A DNA stretch of 64,000 nt from Bilabrum cf. latius (lineage: Eukaryota; Bigyra: Bicosoecida; Bigyra; Bicosoecida). This document shows positions 46,179 through 59,100 of the stretch, in pieces; the stretch's first letter is position 1, and the number at the start of each line of letters is the position of its first letter. Under the pieces are notes generated by a model. The model did no database searches, was not told the DNA's origin, and saw only the letters and a program-made list of their open reading frames with translations. The position numbers were made by a program, and so were the translations under genes. The stretch is taken from assembly GCA_965178125.1 (NCBI GenBank), contig OZ237740.1, positions 1,444,613-1,508,612 of the forward strand, given 5' to 3'.

Positions 46179-47302
46179 TTACAGCTTGGCGCGCGAGTGC
46201 AAGGGACGAGCCGTGCCTGCACCACTGCGCTCTTGAATGGCGCGAAAGGACACCTGTTTGCGGGTTGCTGCTCGCTGTGCCGCCGACCATGCAGCTGCTT
46301 CCATGGACTCGCCGGAATCAAGGCGAGCGAGCAGGCACCCCATCTCAGCCCGTGCTACCTCTTGCACGCGGCTCGACCAGACCCCATTGACTGCATCGGC
46401 GCCTGCAGCTTTGCTTGCCTCGCCGGCAGGGCTCTCGGGGATCCTCGTGGTGGAGTCATCTCCAGCACTCCGCCTCGAGACGCCGCCTGATCGTAGCAGT
46501 GCCTTGCACAGCATGGCGCTCTTGGAGGCGTGCGGCGCTGCAAACATGCGCTCCAGCTGCTCCAGCGCGACCCCGAGGCAGTGCTTGGCCGGCACTTCGG
46601 CGGGGATCACCTCAGTCACCAGGCCCCAGGCTTGCGCAGTCTCTGCAGAGATGCACCTGCCGCAAAACAGGAGCTGAAACGACCTCTGGTGTCCCTGCGC
46701 ATCAAAATTGTTGCAATGAGCGGCAATGCCAGTGGTGGCATGCGGGCTGGTGCTGGCAGGCTGCAGGCAGGATCGGATCGACACACTACAATTTGACGCA
46801 TGCGTTTGGGCTTGGTCGTGCGTCTCACAATAGCAGCCGGCAGCAACATAGATGAGCCCAGCTCTGGCACTATGGCCAGCTCGCGGAATGGTGCTCGGAA
46901 AGATGCCCTTGCCGAAGCGTACACCAGGTCTGCCAGCAGCATGAGGGTAAGGCCTGCACCTATCGCAGGGCCGTGGACCACGGCAACGACTGGAACTCGT
47001 AACTGAGCCAGCGCCGCCGTCAATTGGTATGCCCCTGCTTGGTCTGGTGACTTTGGAGGCTCATCGGCAGCCGCGACGTCAGCCCCAGCAGTGAAGTACG
47101 GCGACCTTGGATCTGAGCACAGCACCAGTGCGTCGCAATTCCCATTCGCTTCATCGCATAGAGTAGCCAGCTATTTGAACGATCTTCCGTCGATACTATT
47201 GTATCTATCCACTTTTGATATCACGATCACTCGAAACCGCAACGTTGTCTCGCTTGCATTCTGGAACTCATGATCAAAAAATGATATGGAGGGCGTTGCC
47301 AT
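46179..47302 (-). CDS. enoyl-CoA isomerase/hydratase (crotonase family), predicted peroxisomal
   Basis: Crotonase-fold enzyme of the Delta3,Delta2-enoyl-CoA isomerase (ECI/PECI) type, beta-oxidation of unsaturated fatty acids. Exons 46829-47302 and 46179-46694 (134-bp GTGAGA intron), 329 residues. Motifs: KVDRYNSIDG, SPYFTAGADV and VVHGPAIGAGLTLMLLADLV (oxyanion-hole segments), FRELAIVPELGSSMLLP with the Pro-Glu position, then FCGRCISAETAQAWGLV. UAG(Gln) in F-K-Gln-L-A near 47175. The protein ends R-A-K-L followed by TAA 46179-46181; AKL fits the peroxisomal PTS1 consensus. Start ATG 47302 (MATPSISFFDHE). Confidence 0.88.
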
Positions 47303-47573
47303 AGACAGAATAATCGGCCAATGGAGCCTTATGAGACGCGGTGTTGCATTTGCGGCTGCTTGACCGGTTCTAACCTCATCTCAGCTTGCGGAAATCTGCA
47401 ATTGGCCATTGCAAGGCGAACCACTCAAAGACCAAACCCGGCCCGAGCTGCTCAGTCATGATGGTCTGTAGCTCTTATATTCGTCTCGTGTTGCCGTGAT
47501 TTGGGCGTCAGTATCTATCTCGTCGGCTGGCATCATCACATCGAATCACAAGGCAAGCCCGACCTCCCAGACC
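47303..47573. promoter_or_regulatory. divergent intergenic region, enoyl-CoA isomerase / 47574 gene
   Basis: 271 bp between opposing starts. It ends in gaccATGG, a good context for the plus-strand start. No other motif. Confidence 0.4.
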
Positions 47574-49571
47574 ATGGCAGGTGCACTGTGGGCCTACTTT
47601 GATAATTGTTATGGTGTTGATGACAACAAATAGGGAGCTCAATCTGGTGACTAGGTAAACGCTGACGTATTCGCATCAGTTGAAGCCTGGGAAAGCGCTC
47701 TGCCAGGCCAGAGCAGTCGAGAGAGTATGCTTCCAACGGGAAACCGATTGTCTAGAAACCGTGCAAAGTTGCAGGAAATGTTGCTTCTGGAGTCTCGCAA
47801 ATCAGAGAGCAGGCAGCTTCAGCAAGCAATGCTTTAGTCGCGTCACGAATAGGAACAAAGGCTTCTTGACAGCAAGATACAAGGGAAATGGCGTTCAAAC
47901 CGGGCCCATGCCTAGATTGCGGCAGCTTCATTTCGAGCCGAGCATGGCTCGTCGCTGTCCTCGAGTGAGCTTGCGGTTGAACGGCATAGAGCCGTTGGTG
48001 CGAGCTCGATGTGTGGCTTCCTGAGCGAGATGGACAAGCTTGAGGACGGATTCGTTTCTAGGCAGGGTTATACGCATGGTGCAGATGGGATCATTCGGCT
48101 GTCTCGCGGGTACAGGAAGTATGTCACGTCTGTACGAGGACGTTTGCTGGAGCATCTCGATTCCAACCGGCACCAGCGTCCCGGGAAAGACGTTGGAAAT
48201 GAACCACCAACAGAAGTCGCAACAAGTGAGCGAGGTATTATCGTGAGCGTTAGATCGGCTGGCATGAAGCTAGCTGCGACCAAGGCGGACAAACAAGGAG
48301 GTGGCATGAACAAGGCTAGGCTACCTGCGACCAAGGCGGACGGACAAGGAGGTGGCACGAAGAAGGCCATGAGGCCTGCAACCAAGGCTGCTAACAAATC
48401 AAGGCCTCCCTCTACAACGAAGGGCCTTGATGTTGATGTTGATGAAATGAAAGTCAAAGTTAATGCCGATGATTCGGACTGCAGGGGCAGCACCGGCCTG
48501 AATAGATATAGGCCATCTCCGCCCTCCCCTACTAGCCGCAAGCTTCAGCAGCAGCAGATAAGATCAACTAAATGGTGGCACCTGCATGCACTAGATGTCG
48601 GCGCTAAGAGGCATACTACCCAATCGGGCCGGCATAGGCGGACGTCCGGTGCCAGGAACGATTTTCAGCCGGACATCCTGATCACGACCTTGGAAGGGGT
48701 TGAGGGACGGGCGGGCAGACCTGGTGCGCTACCGGTCGTGCGCCCAGATCGTGGCCGCGAGGCAACACCGACCTACAGACCTTTGAGGGACACCGGGTCA
48801 GAGACAATGCGCAAACTTGATGGTGACAGGAAGTTGCCGATTCTGTCTAATTGTTCAGACAGAGCTGGAGGGACTGGGCCATCTATGCCGACTAGTGCAC
48901 ATCCGCAGGACAAATTGGAGATGTGCGGCCTTCTTTCGCACAGGGGGTTCCGGTGGATGCGTCTGCGACAAGCCGGCTCGGTGCGCGCCCAGCCCAAGAC
49001 CAGCGCTGGTGCTAGTGCTGGATCGCCGTCGCCAGGGACGGTTTCAGCGCCAGTGGCTACGACCAGGCAACCTTCACTGCCACTGCCAGCGCTAGCTGCG
49101 CGAGGGAAATCGGGACTTGATGCATCGTTGGCTGACCCTGCACAGTCCGCAGAAGCGCAGGATGATCTACCGGTAGAAGCACCCACTTCAAGCCGTGGGA
49201 GAGCATCGTTCTCTTCTCCTGGCACGGCGCGATCAAGTACCCCGTTTATGGAGGGGTTTCTAGACAAGCATGGTAAACAACGGAATGGGGGTCCGGTGCG
49301 TGCAATGACGACGGTGCGCCGAGGCTTGCGCTTGTCGCAAACATCCCCGAGGGCCCAGGGCATGAGTTTTCCAATGGGCTAGCACCAGAGGAGAAGACAG
49401 CACCAGCGGCCGCAGTGGTCACCGGTCACTGCCGAACAGGCAAAATCTTGGTCGGTCAAGCAACGGCGACAGGAGCTGGCACTGGGGTGTGTAAGTGGTG
49501 AGGTCGTGTCTACGACTGACGCTGCTAAGCCTACTTATGTCACTCGTAGGTAGGGCGGAGGACATGCTTAA
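47574..49571 (+). CDS. coiled-coil and Lys-rich repeat protein, unknown, 665 residues
   Basis: One frame from ATG 47574 (context gaccATGG) to TAA 49569-49571, with seven UAG codons, five of them in the first 120 residues. The N-terminal coiled coil reads SRNRAKLQEMLLLESRKSES, then R-Q-L-Q-Q-A-M-L-Gln-SRHE-Gln-E-Q-R; UAG falls exactly where Gln fits. Later come imperfect Lys/Gly repeats (ATKADKQGGGMNKA, ATKADGQGGGTKKA, 48270-48400) and a long disordered Ser/Arg region. Under the standard code only a 3' fragment from 48009 would be called. No family recognised. Confidence 0.65.
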
Positions 49572-49899
49572 GACCACTCCTCGCCGGCGAACGAATGGGA
49601 CAACCGTGGTCAGTAGGTATCCCGGGGTTGCCAGAACCACTGCGTCCCACACCACCAGCAAACCACGTGCAGTATGCGGCGTGCAGACGGGCTACTGTTG
49701 TGCTATGTTGATATCAAGATGTGGCTGTGCCTGCCCACGCCACCGCCACATTTCTTTCTGTGTCATTCTGCATTCTGTTAGGCCCACGCCCGGATGGATC
49801 CGGAGTCGTTTCGTCCGTGGCTCGGTGCACAATTCTCTTTGTGCTGCCCAGTGTCCAGGTATTGGCTTGTCATCATTCGTAGTACTAGCCGGAGTAACT
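49572..49899. other. 328-bp gap before the G-patch gene
   Basis: Same-strand intergenic stretch. An ORF reads through it in the frame of the next gene, but without UAG and with unlike composition. Nothing supported. Confidence 0.3.
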
Positions 49900-50891
49900 A
49901 TGGATGGTGTTGGAAAGTCAATGATGAGATCCCTCGGTCGGAAAACAAATGAAGGAGCAGGTAGTGCAGTGTCGTCCTTCGCTCTCAAGCAGTTGGAGAA
50001 ATTTGGTTGGAAGTCGGGAATGGGGCTTGGTAAGGAAAAATAGGGCAGAAAAGAGCACGTGCGTGTGAAAAAGAAGGATGATAACACTGGGGTGAGGTTT
50101 GTAGCAGCTATGCAACTGCAATTTCCCGTGTTCGTCATGGTTGCCCGCTTCCAACACAGTTGGTGTGCCCGTCACTTTACTTTTCCCCACGACAGATTGG
50201 AGCAGATGCTGCAAAAGCTAGTTAGATGGCATCGCAGTGGTGGTGGTCGTCGCACTCAGCTCCAAGCGTGAAGGCTGACGCTTCTTTGCTCTCCTCGAGT
50301 GCGCCGAGCAGCAAAGATGCGCTCAGCAGCTCCAAACTAGACCTTGATACTAATAATACTAGACCATCCAAGTCGATAGGTAGCGATGGCCGTAGTCGCA
50401 GCCGTAGCGACAGCGACAGCGATAGCGACAGCGATAGCGACAGCGACAGCGATGGCGGTGGTGCCCCAGGTGTCATTGGCTGGGCAGGGTAGGCACCCCC
50501 TTCGGACGCAGAATTATTTCGAATGTGCGGGGGCAAGCGACTTGGAATGCGAGCAAGGTCCTCATAGCAAGGCAAGTGGTTGAGGGTAGAGGGAGACGTG
50601 CTGGAGGGGCGGCTTTCGAAGGAGATGGGCCAAAAACGGCGGAGGACGCAGGATTCTGCAGACGTAGTCGAATCGTCGGACAGGGCCACTATGAAGGAAC
50701 CATCAGCAGCGAGCGCATCAAAGAAGCCAAGAGTTGACGAAGCAGAAGTCGCACGCTCAGTCAAGGCTACTGGCTCCATGGATCAAAGGGGTGGTAGTGC
50801 ATCGGGGGGAAAGAGCAAAAAACGTGCCACCAAGAAAGCCAAGAAGGAGAAGAAGGCCAAAAAAGACAGGAAGACTGCAACGTCGACGTGA
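49900..50891 (+). CDS. GPATCH4: G-patch protein, GPATCH4-like nucleolar protein
   Basis: RNA-binding G-patch protein. Exons 49900-50091 and 50196-50891 (104-bp GTGAGG intron), 295 residues, TGA. The G-patch sits at residues about 20-60: FALKQLEKFGWKSGMGLGKE, then UAG(Gln)-GRKEHVRVKKKDDNTG, joined by splicing to IGADAAKAS and QWW, the GPATCH4 continuation. After an Arg/Ser/Asp dipeptide tract (50395-50455), a conserved DAELFRMCGGKRLGMRARSS segment matches GPATCH4's second block. The C-terminus is a Lys-rich nucleolar-type tail. Four UAG codons. Confidence 0.85.
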
Positions 50892-51247
50892 TAGAGTGGA
50901 ACCTCACTACCACATTTGCCTTTCGCTGCAATTGATTGTTCCCGTTCGAACTCCAATGCTACCAGTCCTGTACCACTTCCTTGGTCAAGTGTGGAAGAGT
51001 TTTCAAGCTTGCGGGTTCCATGATTATGCTTGTGACCGGATCGAAAGTACCTTCTAAATCTGCGACCAAACTCGCTGCCTGCCAGAAAACTTACGGCACT
51101 TCGAGCGCCGACATTTGGCCATGGTTCTGGTTCGCGACCTAGCTATGAACTGGCCAAGTATAAAGCTGGTTTAAGGCTCTTGACAAACACAGCGCTCCTC
51201 ATTCATTCCCGGCATCGACTGTAGATCCCTGTTGAAAGCTGAGGCGA
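50892..51247. other. 356-bp gap before the HSF-type gene
   Basis: Same-strand intergenic region, AT-richer than its neighbours. Small ORFs only. Presumably the HSF-type promoter; I did not find a clear nGAAn heat-shock element array. Confidence 0.3.
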
Positions 51248-54200
51248 ATGCCAGCGAGCACCTTTCTCTCAATTTTGCATGCCATTGCAAGCAACGATAG
51301 CATTGGCATCGTACAGTTTGGGTCGGGCGGCTCTGGTCTCATAATTACGCATGCCAAGATGTTCGAGCAGGCAGTGCTGCCGGCCAACTTCTCGACAACG
51401 AAATTTGCTAGCTTCTTGCGATCGCTGAGCTACTACGGTGTAAGACACAACGCCGAATGGTAAAATGTAATTCGATGAGTTGTTTCGATTTAAAGCAAGT
51501 CATTGCTGATCACTAGGCAGTTCCGAGCAGTTCTGATGATTCTCGGCTTTTACTGCACTCGTCAAGTGTTCCCAGAAGCCAACCAGTACCGCAGTTTCGA
51601 CGCGTAAAAAGCAAAGTATTTGATACAGAGAGAGGTACTCGAGATAGGCATGTGGAGTGGTCGCACGACGTGAGCCAAGACTGAGTGATTTGGGGAGGCG
51701 AGATAGCCCCAACAGTAGGACCGCCTCTCATCCTGCATTGGAACCACTGCTCGCAGAAATTTGTTGCCAACCACCCTGAGCTGGTTATCGGTCTGAAACG
51801 AGCCGGTCGTGAACCAAAATCTCGGCGAAATCCGGAGGGCCGAGCAAGGAACCGCGGGGCTGCTAGCCAGCAGGTAAGCCCAGGGGGCAACTCTGTGGCC
51901 GGGGCCGCGGGAAGCGCCGCTGGTGGGCTTGGGGGTAAATCTAGTCAACAGGCTGCCGCGGCAACGTCAAAGCCGCTGCGGGACGCACCAGCACGAAGCC
52001 AGCCAACAGCTGCGCGAGGCGCCCGACGGTCATCCCGGGCGCGACGGGCCCCGAAAGCAGCCTACGAAGAAGTGAGAATCGGCTGTTAGCCATGATTTCA
52101 TGCCGTCGTCAATATAGAACTCTTCATTACCCCACCTTCCCTCAGCAAGTTGCCCCTACTCCGCAGTTGCATTCGCGTGGACCGACAGTGACAGGGCATC
52201 CAGCGGCTGGCTCGGGTTCTCGCCCGAGCCCGAACGAGAGAGGGGCAATGGGCACCATCCCATGCGTGCACAATGGACTAGTGGATGCCAGCCAGGGCTC
52301 CTTTCTACCCGCAGTAGCATCGTCACAGTCTATGCAGGTGCGCATGAGCATGCCCCCTCCACGGCAAGACGCGGCACCGTTTGTGAATGCAGCGGGTGAA
52401 AAGCACCATGAGTCGCAGCAGAGCGTGGCAGATGCGATGCTTGATAGTTACTAGATGTATAAGGACATCCGAGTGAGGTCAACTTCAATGCAGGCACCAG
52501 GAGCAGCTGGCGGGTGGTCCACCCTGAGGCAGGACGCAGCAGAGCGGTGGCAGCTGCACCAGAACTCACGGGCGGGAGGGCACGGCATGCTAGGGCAAGC
52601 CTGGCCAGCCAATATGCACTCTGAACGTGGGCCAACCATAAACGTAGCCCAAGAGGGTGATGGGATGTCTATCCTGTCAAGTCCTGCGGATGCGCGGCCT
52701 CCCACCTCCTGGGGCGGCTCGTCATCGTCGGCACTCTCGGCTGCATCTAGGTGGGTGCACTTGCATGGGTCTGTAAATTCTGCCGGGGATAGTCGACCTT
52801 CAGGGTTGCAGTCGATCGTGCCGCCACCTCCAGTGGACACAGCAGTGGCTGGAGGCATACCGGTGAGTGCAATAACGGTGCCAGTTGGGCAGGACCTTCG
52901 TGGCATGCGAGGGGCAAGCCCACGTGGCGGCACCGTGCAGCAGGACGAAGGGGTCCTGGGTTACGAAAGTAGCGAGGACGTGGCCAAGACGCTGGCGTCT
53001 ATGAGTTCACCCTCTCAATCAGGCCGATACAGCCGCGGGAGCTCACGAGGCAACCGCCGGGGGAGGTTCGTGGCGGCAAGTCGAAGAGCTAGCCTCGCCG
53101 AAATGCAGCAAAGCCCTCTGGCAGGTGCTGTGCGGGGTTTCGAGGCTCCACAGACCGGGCAGTCTTTTCCGCCAGCCTCGTGGTCTTTAACCAGTGGCTC
53201 TGCACACCAAACCGACGATTCGAAGCGTCGATCAAGCTCGAGGTATGACTCAGAGACGAACCCGACTCAACTCGGGTTGTCCTCTCGGATAAGCTCCACG
53301 CACCGGGGATCGGGCAAGGCTGCCGGGTCTCGGAGTGGAACGGACATCGGCGTGTCCAATGACCAGAGCAACACAGCCAGTGCGATTCAACGCGACACGT
53401 GGTCAACAGGCTCGGGCTCAGAGCGAATGACAGACAGGGCGCTTCCACCATCGCCACAAGGCAACGCTTAGGCTGAATTACCGGACCACAGCGGTGAGAT
53501 GGGCGGTGATACCACCCGCTCCGGGTACCAGATAACGCCTAGCAGTATCACTGGTGTTGGGAAGCAGCAGGATGTGCTGGCTTGGCCCTCTGGGCATCCT
53601 TGGACGCTGCATCGGAAGGTGTCGACTGAGCCTGCAGCGCTTCGTCGGGTGCATTTTCGTGTGCCAAGGCTTGGCGAGGCGCAGAGATCAGGGTATAAAC
53701 GACCGAGAGCTGAAAATGGGGACGTTTCTGGCGAGGGGCAAATGCAAAAACGTGCTCGAACAGAGGTCAATGCAAGCCGCGGCATGGGTTCTGCGGGGTC
53801 GCAAGCAACGTCGCCGAGCAGCAGCACTGGTGTACAGTCTGCAGTCCCATTTGGAGGGCCAACCAGCAGGAACAACGAATCGCGGGCTGATCAGGCCAAC
53901 CGCAATCGAATTCGTCCCCTACAGTCCGATGGGCCCTCCGCTGCTGAAGTTGTCCAGCTCGAGCACGTCGGACACCCAGGAGCTTCTCGGAGGTCCAGCG
54001 GATCAGGCCCCTCCGTCGCTTGGTCCTTCGACGAATCAGGCTCGGCCCTCTGGACACGCCGCAATGCTAGCCGGAAATCGCCCAATCTAGCCCGGCCTGC
54101 TGCTGCAGGGTAGTCCCTAGGTGCGTGCAGCAGCGATGGCAGCATTACGACCATGGGCGTGTCCCCCCCCCCGTCCGGGTGGCAGCTGGGCCAAGCCATT

Positions 54201-55226
54201 CCCGGGGGCGTGCAGCATCGCCTTGATGCTGCTTCGTTAATGCAGTCTGCTAAATCGGCTGGCACCCCTCCGGGTGGCCTTATGAACGGTGCTGCTAGAT
54301 CCATGCTCTCTCGAGCAGGAGGGTTTGACAGAATCGCAGTCTACCACGGGTCTGCATCTGCCCAGCAGCCCGCTGTTCCGAGCTTTTAGCCTGTGCCATA
54401 GCCACAAGCGGGTAGTCTACACCATCCATAGTATTCGCATCGAGCTTAGCGGTATAGCGCTATGATGACTGCAGGCCGGTCGCCGACGGTGACAGCTTCG
54501 CGTCGGTCCTGGGACTCGGGTGGGCCTGCAATGCAAGCCTCGGTTCGCACGCAGGCAGGTAGCTCTGGACCATATGGTCCTGATAGGCATTCCGGAGAAG
54601 CCTTCTCTTTTGATACCTCCCTCTAGGACGCAGAGATACAGCCTGGCGGCTCGTCGCTCGCCCCACGGCCAGCAACCTACTTACCAGAAGTGGACCGTCT
54701 GTCGGCTGCAGCAGCCCAGGTGATTCGTGTTCGGTAGCGCATGCAATCCATGGCCACTACTAGCTATGAGAACGAGCAAGGTGGCAGCGAGGCAGCAAGT
54801 GGAGAGTTGGGGTAGGATACGAATACCCTTGGTAGGAGCAGCCAGCGGGGCACACGAGGCATCGCGCCGCACCAGAGTATGCTCGGGATTCAAGGTTCCT
54901 CCGGGGACCATTCTGGTAGAAGTTCACAATCTGCTGCAACGGTTCCGCCGACAGTGTCCTCGGATCACTTCCGCTTGGCCCGAGGTGGGCCGCCCTCACT
55001 GGCTGCTCGCACCACCGAGACTGTGGGCGGTGCGCAACCACCGAGCATACCGAACGGGACTCCTGTGGTGGAGCCGGCTTCAGCTGTTCAGAATTTAGCC
55101 GAGGTGCTTCGTGAAACCCTGGGTCCAGAAGTGGCCGCCAGTCTGGCCCAATAGCTTGCTGACTCCTCCTCGGTAAATGAAAGCGTCGGCTCAGCGGGCA
55201 ATGGCGCGCGTGAGAGGCGCGAATGA
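51248..55226 (+). CDS. heat-shock-factor-type DNA-binding protein with long disordered tail, 1,220 residues
   Basis: HSF-domain transcription factor. Exons 51248-51439, 51595-51669, 51757-52071, 52146-55226. The domain is rebuilt only by splicing: STFLSILHAIASNDSIGIVQ, MFEQAVLPANFSTTKFASFL, RSLSYYG joined to FRRVKSKVFD, VEWSHD joined to KFVANHPELVIGLKR. The order F...VLP..F....F.SF.R.L..YGFR+V...H..F....PEL...I+R is the HSF signature, although the usual Trp after the first helix is replaced (IVQF). The final exon is a Ser/Gly/Gln/Arg-rich region with eleven UAG codons ending TGA 55224-55226. The third intron (74 bp) is the least certain. Target genes unknown. Confidence 0.82.
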
Positions 55227-55300
55227 CGCTCAAAGCTCAGTGAGTGACACTCAAATAGACCAGCTGATGCAGGGAAAATTTTTCCGGGCATTCAATCAGA

Positions 55301-55913
55301 TTAAACCTCCTGGGGGGACGGAGCCAGAGCAAGCCCAAACACCGTGCATATGCACTCAACATACCCATTGTCGAGGGTAAGTTTGCACAAACCTGCAAAA
55401 TTTGAAGATCATATAGCAAGTAGAAGAAACTAAAGGCTGTAAGTGGCATGCCGTGCCAAGAGCTGAAACGCGCTCACCATCCTTGTCCCTGTCCCAATAC
55501 GCGGCTGCCGCCGTATGCAAGCCCGCTCCTACCTTTTGCTGCAAGATGCATGTCACCACATACTTAAATTTCTTTTGTTGCTGTTGCAAACCCTTGAGGC
55601 AGTGTTCAATGATCTGATTGGACCAGAGATTGACCTTGTCTGCCTAAAACGTCGATTCTTTAAGGGTAGCCTTGAGTGCCTGCGTATAGACTCGATTCGT
55701 AAGATTCAACCATCGGTACTGTGTTCATATGAAGGAGTTATCGAATTCGAACAACCAAACTCACATCTCTGACCACGCGTTCGACATCGTCTACTACAAA
55801 TTCCTCCTGCGAACACAACAACATACCGATTGAGACCTCGCACTGTCAATCTGCTGCATCTAAGGTATGACAAGTTGGTACATTTTACTCACTGCATCTG
55901 CACCCATTGCCAT
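55301..55913 (-). CDS. DYNLT: Tctex1-type dynein light chain (DYNLT)
   Basis: Dynein light chain for cytoplasmic or ciliary dynein. Four exons in gene order: 55893-55913, 55765-55806, 55478-55679, 55301-55392; introns of 86, 85 and 85 bp; 118 residues, the usual size. MAMGADA joins EEFVVDDVERVVRD, then ALKATLKESTF-Gln-ADKVNLWSNQIIEHCL with UAG as Gln, KKFKYVVTCILQQKVGAGLH, AAAAYWDRDKDG joined to LCKLTLDNGYVECICTVFGL. This follows the DYNLT fold end to end. TAA 55301-55303. No single exon would be recognised alone except the third. Confidence 0.93.
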
Positions 55914-56142
55914 GGCTGCAAAAATACAAGCTGCCCGCGCAGCAGAGGAAGGATAATGCTCAATGGAAAGCAGAAGTTGCCGTTAGCCAAAGTGCAGGGC
56001 ACTGTACAGCCAGCTGTGCCGCTTGTTTTTCATCCGGCCAATTGTCGCCAGTCGACCAATGCGGTGGTTGTGCAGGCTTGCTTCCATTCATGCTTCCTCC
56101 CCGATGCGGGCGTATGCAGCATATGATCGCTGAAGGGACTGC
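55914..56142. promoter_or_regulatory. divergent intergenic region, DYNLT / site-1 protease-like
   Basis: 229 bp between opposing starts. In the protease frame an in-frame TGA at 56131-56133 closes any extension upstream of ATG 56143 without an intron. Confidence 0.4.
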
Positions 56143-59100
56143 ATGGGGAACTCTCCCGCAGTCATCGCCTTGGTGATCGCAATTTTGTCCGGTTCGGAAT
56201 CGTTTGCTCGCACCCGAGTTGCGATAATTGATACAGGGGTGTCTAAATGTATGGTGTGTCGTCAGAGTAGTCAGGAAGAAGACTAGTGCAGACATTGCAT
56301 TTCGACCCTAGAACCGACGCACAGTATTGTCACCGAGCACGTGGCCGACTTGTCAGATTGGGTCGATCGCCATGGACATGGCTCGTTTGTCGCAGATTAG
56401 TTGTTGAGATTTGCGCCAACACGTCCACAAGTTATCTCCATCAAGGCGTTCGATATTGCTGGACAGACCCGCGCCACTTGGATGGTTTCTGCAATCAAGA
56501 AAGCGATTGAAATCAAGGCTCATATCATTCTCCTGAGTAATGGAGCTGCCGAACAGGAAGATGGGGCAGTCGCAGCAGCGATAACACAGGCCATTCGGTA
56601 CGGTGCAGCGGTGTTGGCAGCAGCCGGCAACGATGGAGCGTCTCCAGGAACAGTCCTATCCCCTGCGATATTACCGGGTGTTGTTTCTGTCACTGCGTGT
56701 AGTTTCTATCATGCGCATCACCGTCATCCTGATGCGATGCCTGGCCCAGGCTCTAGGTGCCCACTGGAGCTGCTGGAGTTCAGCTCCAGGGGCCCTGCCG
56801 TCTCAGCTGGAGGCCAGCTACGATTCGTAAGCGGTGCCTCGTTGCCTGGATTCAAACTGGCCGGCGTAGGACTGCTTGGTTAGCCGATGTACAAGTCAGG
56901 GACCAGCGTGGCTGTGCCGCTGATGGCTGCCCTGGTGGCATCTGGGACGCAGTGGGCGAGCGACTTGGTGTGGTGGCAAGCAGAGTGCGCGCAGGGGAAT
57001 TTAACGGAATGCTAGGGTGGCCCCACGTATCACCGAGCTGTTCCACAATCGCTTCCACGCTGGGTGCAGCTGGCTGCCTAGCAGCATGTACGAGCGTGGG
57101 CCCGGCTGGGCTCGCTGTGTAATGCTACTTCGTCGCAGTCGTGGTGGGATGAGCTGCGTGAGGCCTGGTCTCTCAAATGGCAGCTGATACGGTCCCACCA
57201 TAAAGGTGGCATCAGTAATGATTGGGACAATGTGATATCCGCAACAACCCCGAGCAGCATCAAAAAGAGTGGTGGGTAGAGTCCAGCATAGACGGGAGTA
57301 AAGTGCAGCGCCCTGCACTCTTTGTGCCATATGCTCAGCGCTCATTCTGCCCATTCCATCGATGCCAGTGGCGTGATTCGACCCACTAAAGGCTTGACAC
57401 TGGACATGGCCGAGCTCACGCGGGATGAGGCTGCTTGGTTGCATCAGCTCAAAGTGGGTCGTCAGTGCGGGCCATCATCAAGCTCCGGCCGGTCATCCAT
57501 TCGTTCATCAGTGCTTTGCAACTCGATTTTGTTTCCTGGGTCTCTGCCGTTGGAATTCTCAGTCGATTTCGTCGGAACTGGGTCAATTGCCTTCCAGACG
57601 GGCAGCAATGCTCTCGCGCAGTGGTCCCCTGTTCGTTGCTGGACTGGGGCCATTGCACTCGTGCCGTGCTCTGAGCGCCAGCTGCTGGCTGTCTCATAGA
57701 GACTCGAGGTGCGAGCATCTCTTGCGGCACAGAGCACAACTTTTAGTGCAGCGCAAGACCTGACCATTCGGATTCAAGTGAAGCCAGCGGATAGCGCCGC
57801 CCTGGCTGCTGGGGAACCACTCGTCTTAGAGGGTGAAGCTGTCGTTGATGTCCCACTCTGCAGACTTGTACCGGACCTAGCCGTCGTTGCCCTCGAGGCG
57901 GCAGCTTAGCACCGATGCAACGGTTGCTCGACCCGCCGATTCGGAGCGTCCGCCCATGTATTTCCAGCCCATATCGCATGGGCCGTTGGAAACGAATCGA
58001 GCTCCGAACATGAAGCGGTGGAATACTGCCAGCACCCCAGTGGGATATCAACAACCACAGTGAAGACCCGATTCAGGTTTCACTCCCGAAAACCACCGTA
58101 GCGGTTCCGTATGGCCGTAGACACGCATCATTCTGCAGCGTTTCCTCGAGCAAAGAGCTACCGAGACGATCTTCGAGCTGCATCGACAGCAATGGACGCT
58201 GCGGGAGACTCAATTCGCACCAACTTTGGCCAACTGCTACAGGTGGCTGGCACGCAGGGTGTTATCCTGGACGAGGTCCACACGCACTTATACACTGTAA
58301 ACCTTTGCCAGTACGGTGCAATCATCATTCCCGATACAGAGGTCCCGTTTTCAAGTGCCGAGAAGTAGCACCTGTGGGGAGCAGTTTGGCCGACCATCTT
58401 TACGAGCTAGACACAAACGAGCGATCGTGGCAGCCAAGCATCAGAACAACCGGATGAGTGCAGGCCGACTAGTGTCATCGTACTAGCTGAGTGGGATGAC
58501 AAGCGTCTGTATCCTGGTGGGCCGATATGGAACCAGAACGAGCAGACTTGGTGGACTTACAGTTCCCCGGGAACCCAATCCGGCGTAGTTGATGCGATTT
58601 TGGAGCCTGCACAAGTGCGTATGGTTCCTAGATCTGCATCTGGAGTGGTAAGGTAGTCTCTCAGGTCGAGCGAGTTGGTGCTCCCCTCCTGCCATGACCC
58701 CATAATGGCTGAACTACGATCTGCTTCACCCATTGGAGGGCTGCCTCGCGGAGCCCTCATGCAGTTCGCGTGGATGCGCGATGACGTTGTGGATGGCAGT
58801 GCTCGTTCGCACGATGGAACTGCTTCAACTACAAGCCAATAGCTCGGGCCGTTTGCTGATGAGCTCCAGGTGCCAGCCGATCGGTCGGGCCTTTCGCCAT
58901 TCGGCTAGGCTGGGTGTGAGCAGCAGCTCTAGTGTTCCAAATGGGGCGTGGTGATCGCTGCTCTTGATGAAGAAACCTCATTCCGTGCTGCGACTGGGTT
59001 TTGTAGGTACCGGAACGCCGTCAATATTGGTGCAGTGAGTGCACGTCCGGAACCCTGCGCAACTGATACATCTAGTCGAGTCCCTGGAATACCGTCAACG

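Noticed and set aside
56235-56290. Intron after the Asp motif of the subtilase
   Set aside because: The frame is open straight through (one UAG) and candidate splice pairs give wrong phase or introns of about 20 bp.
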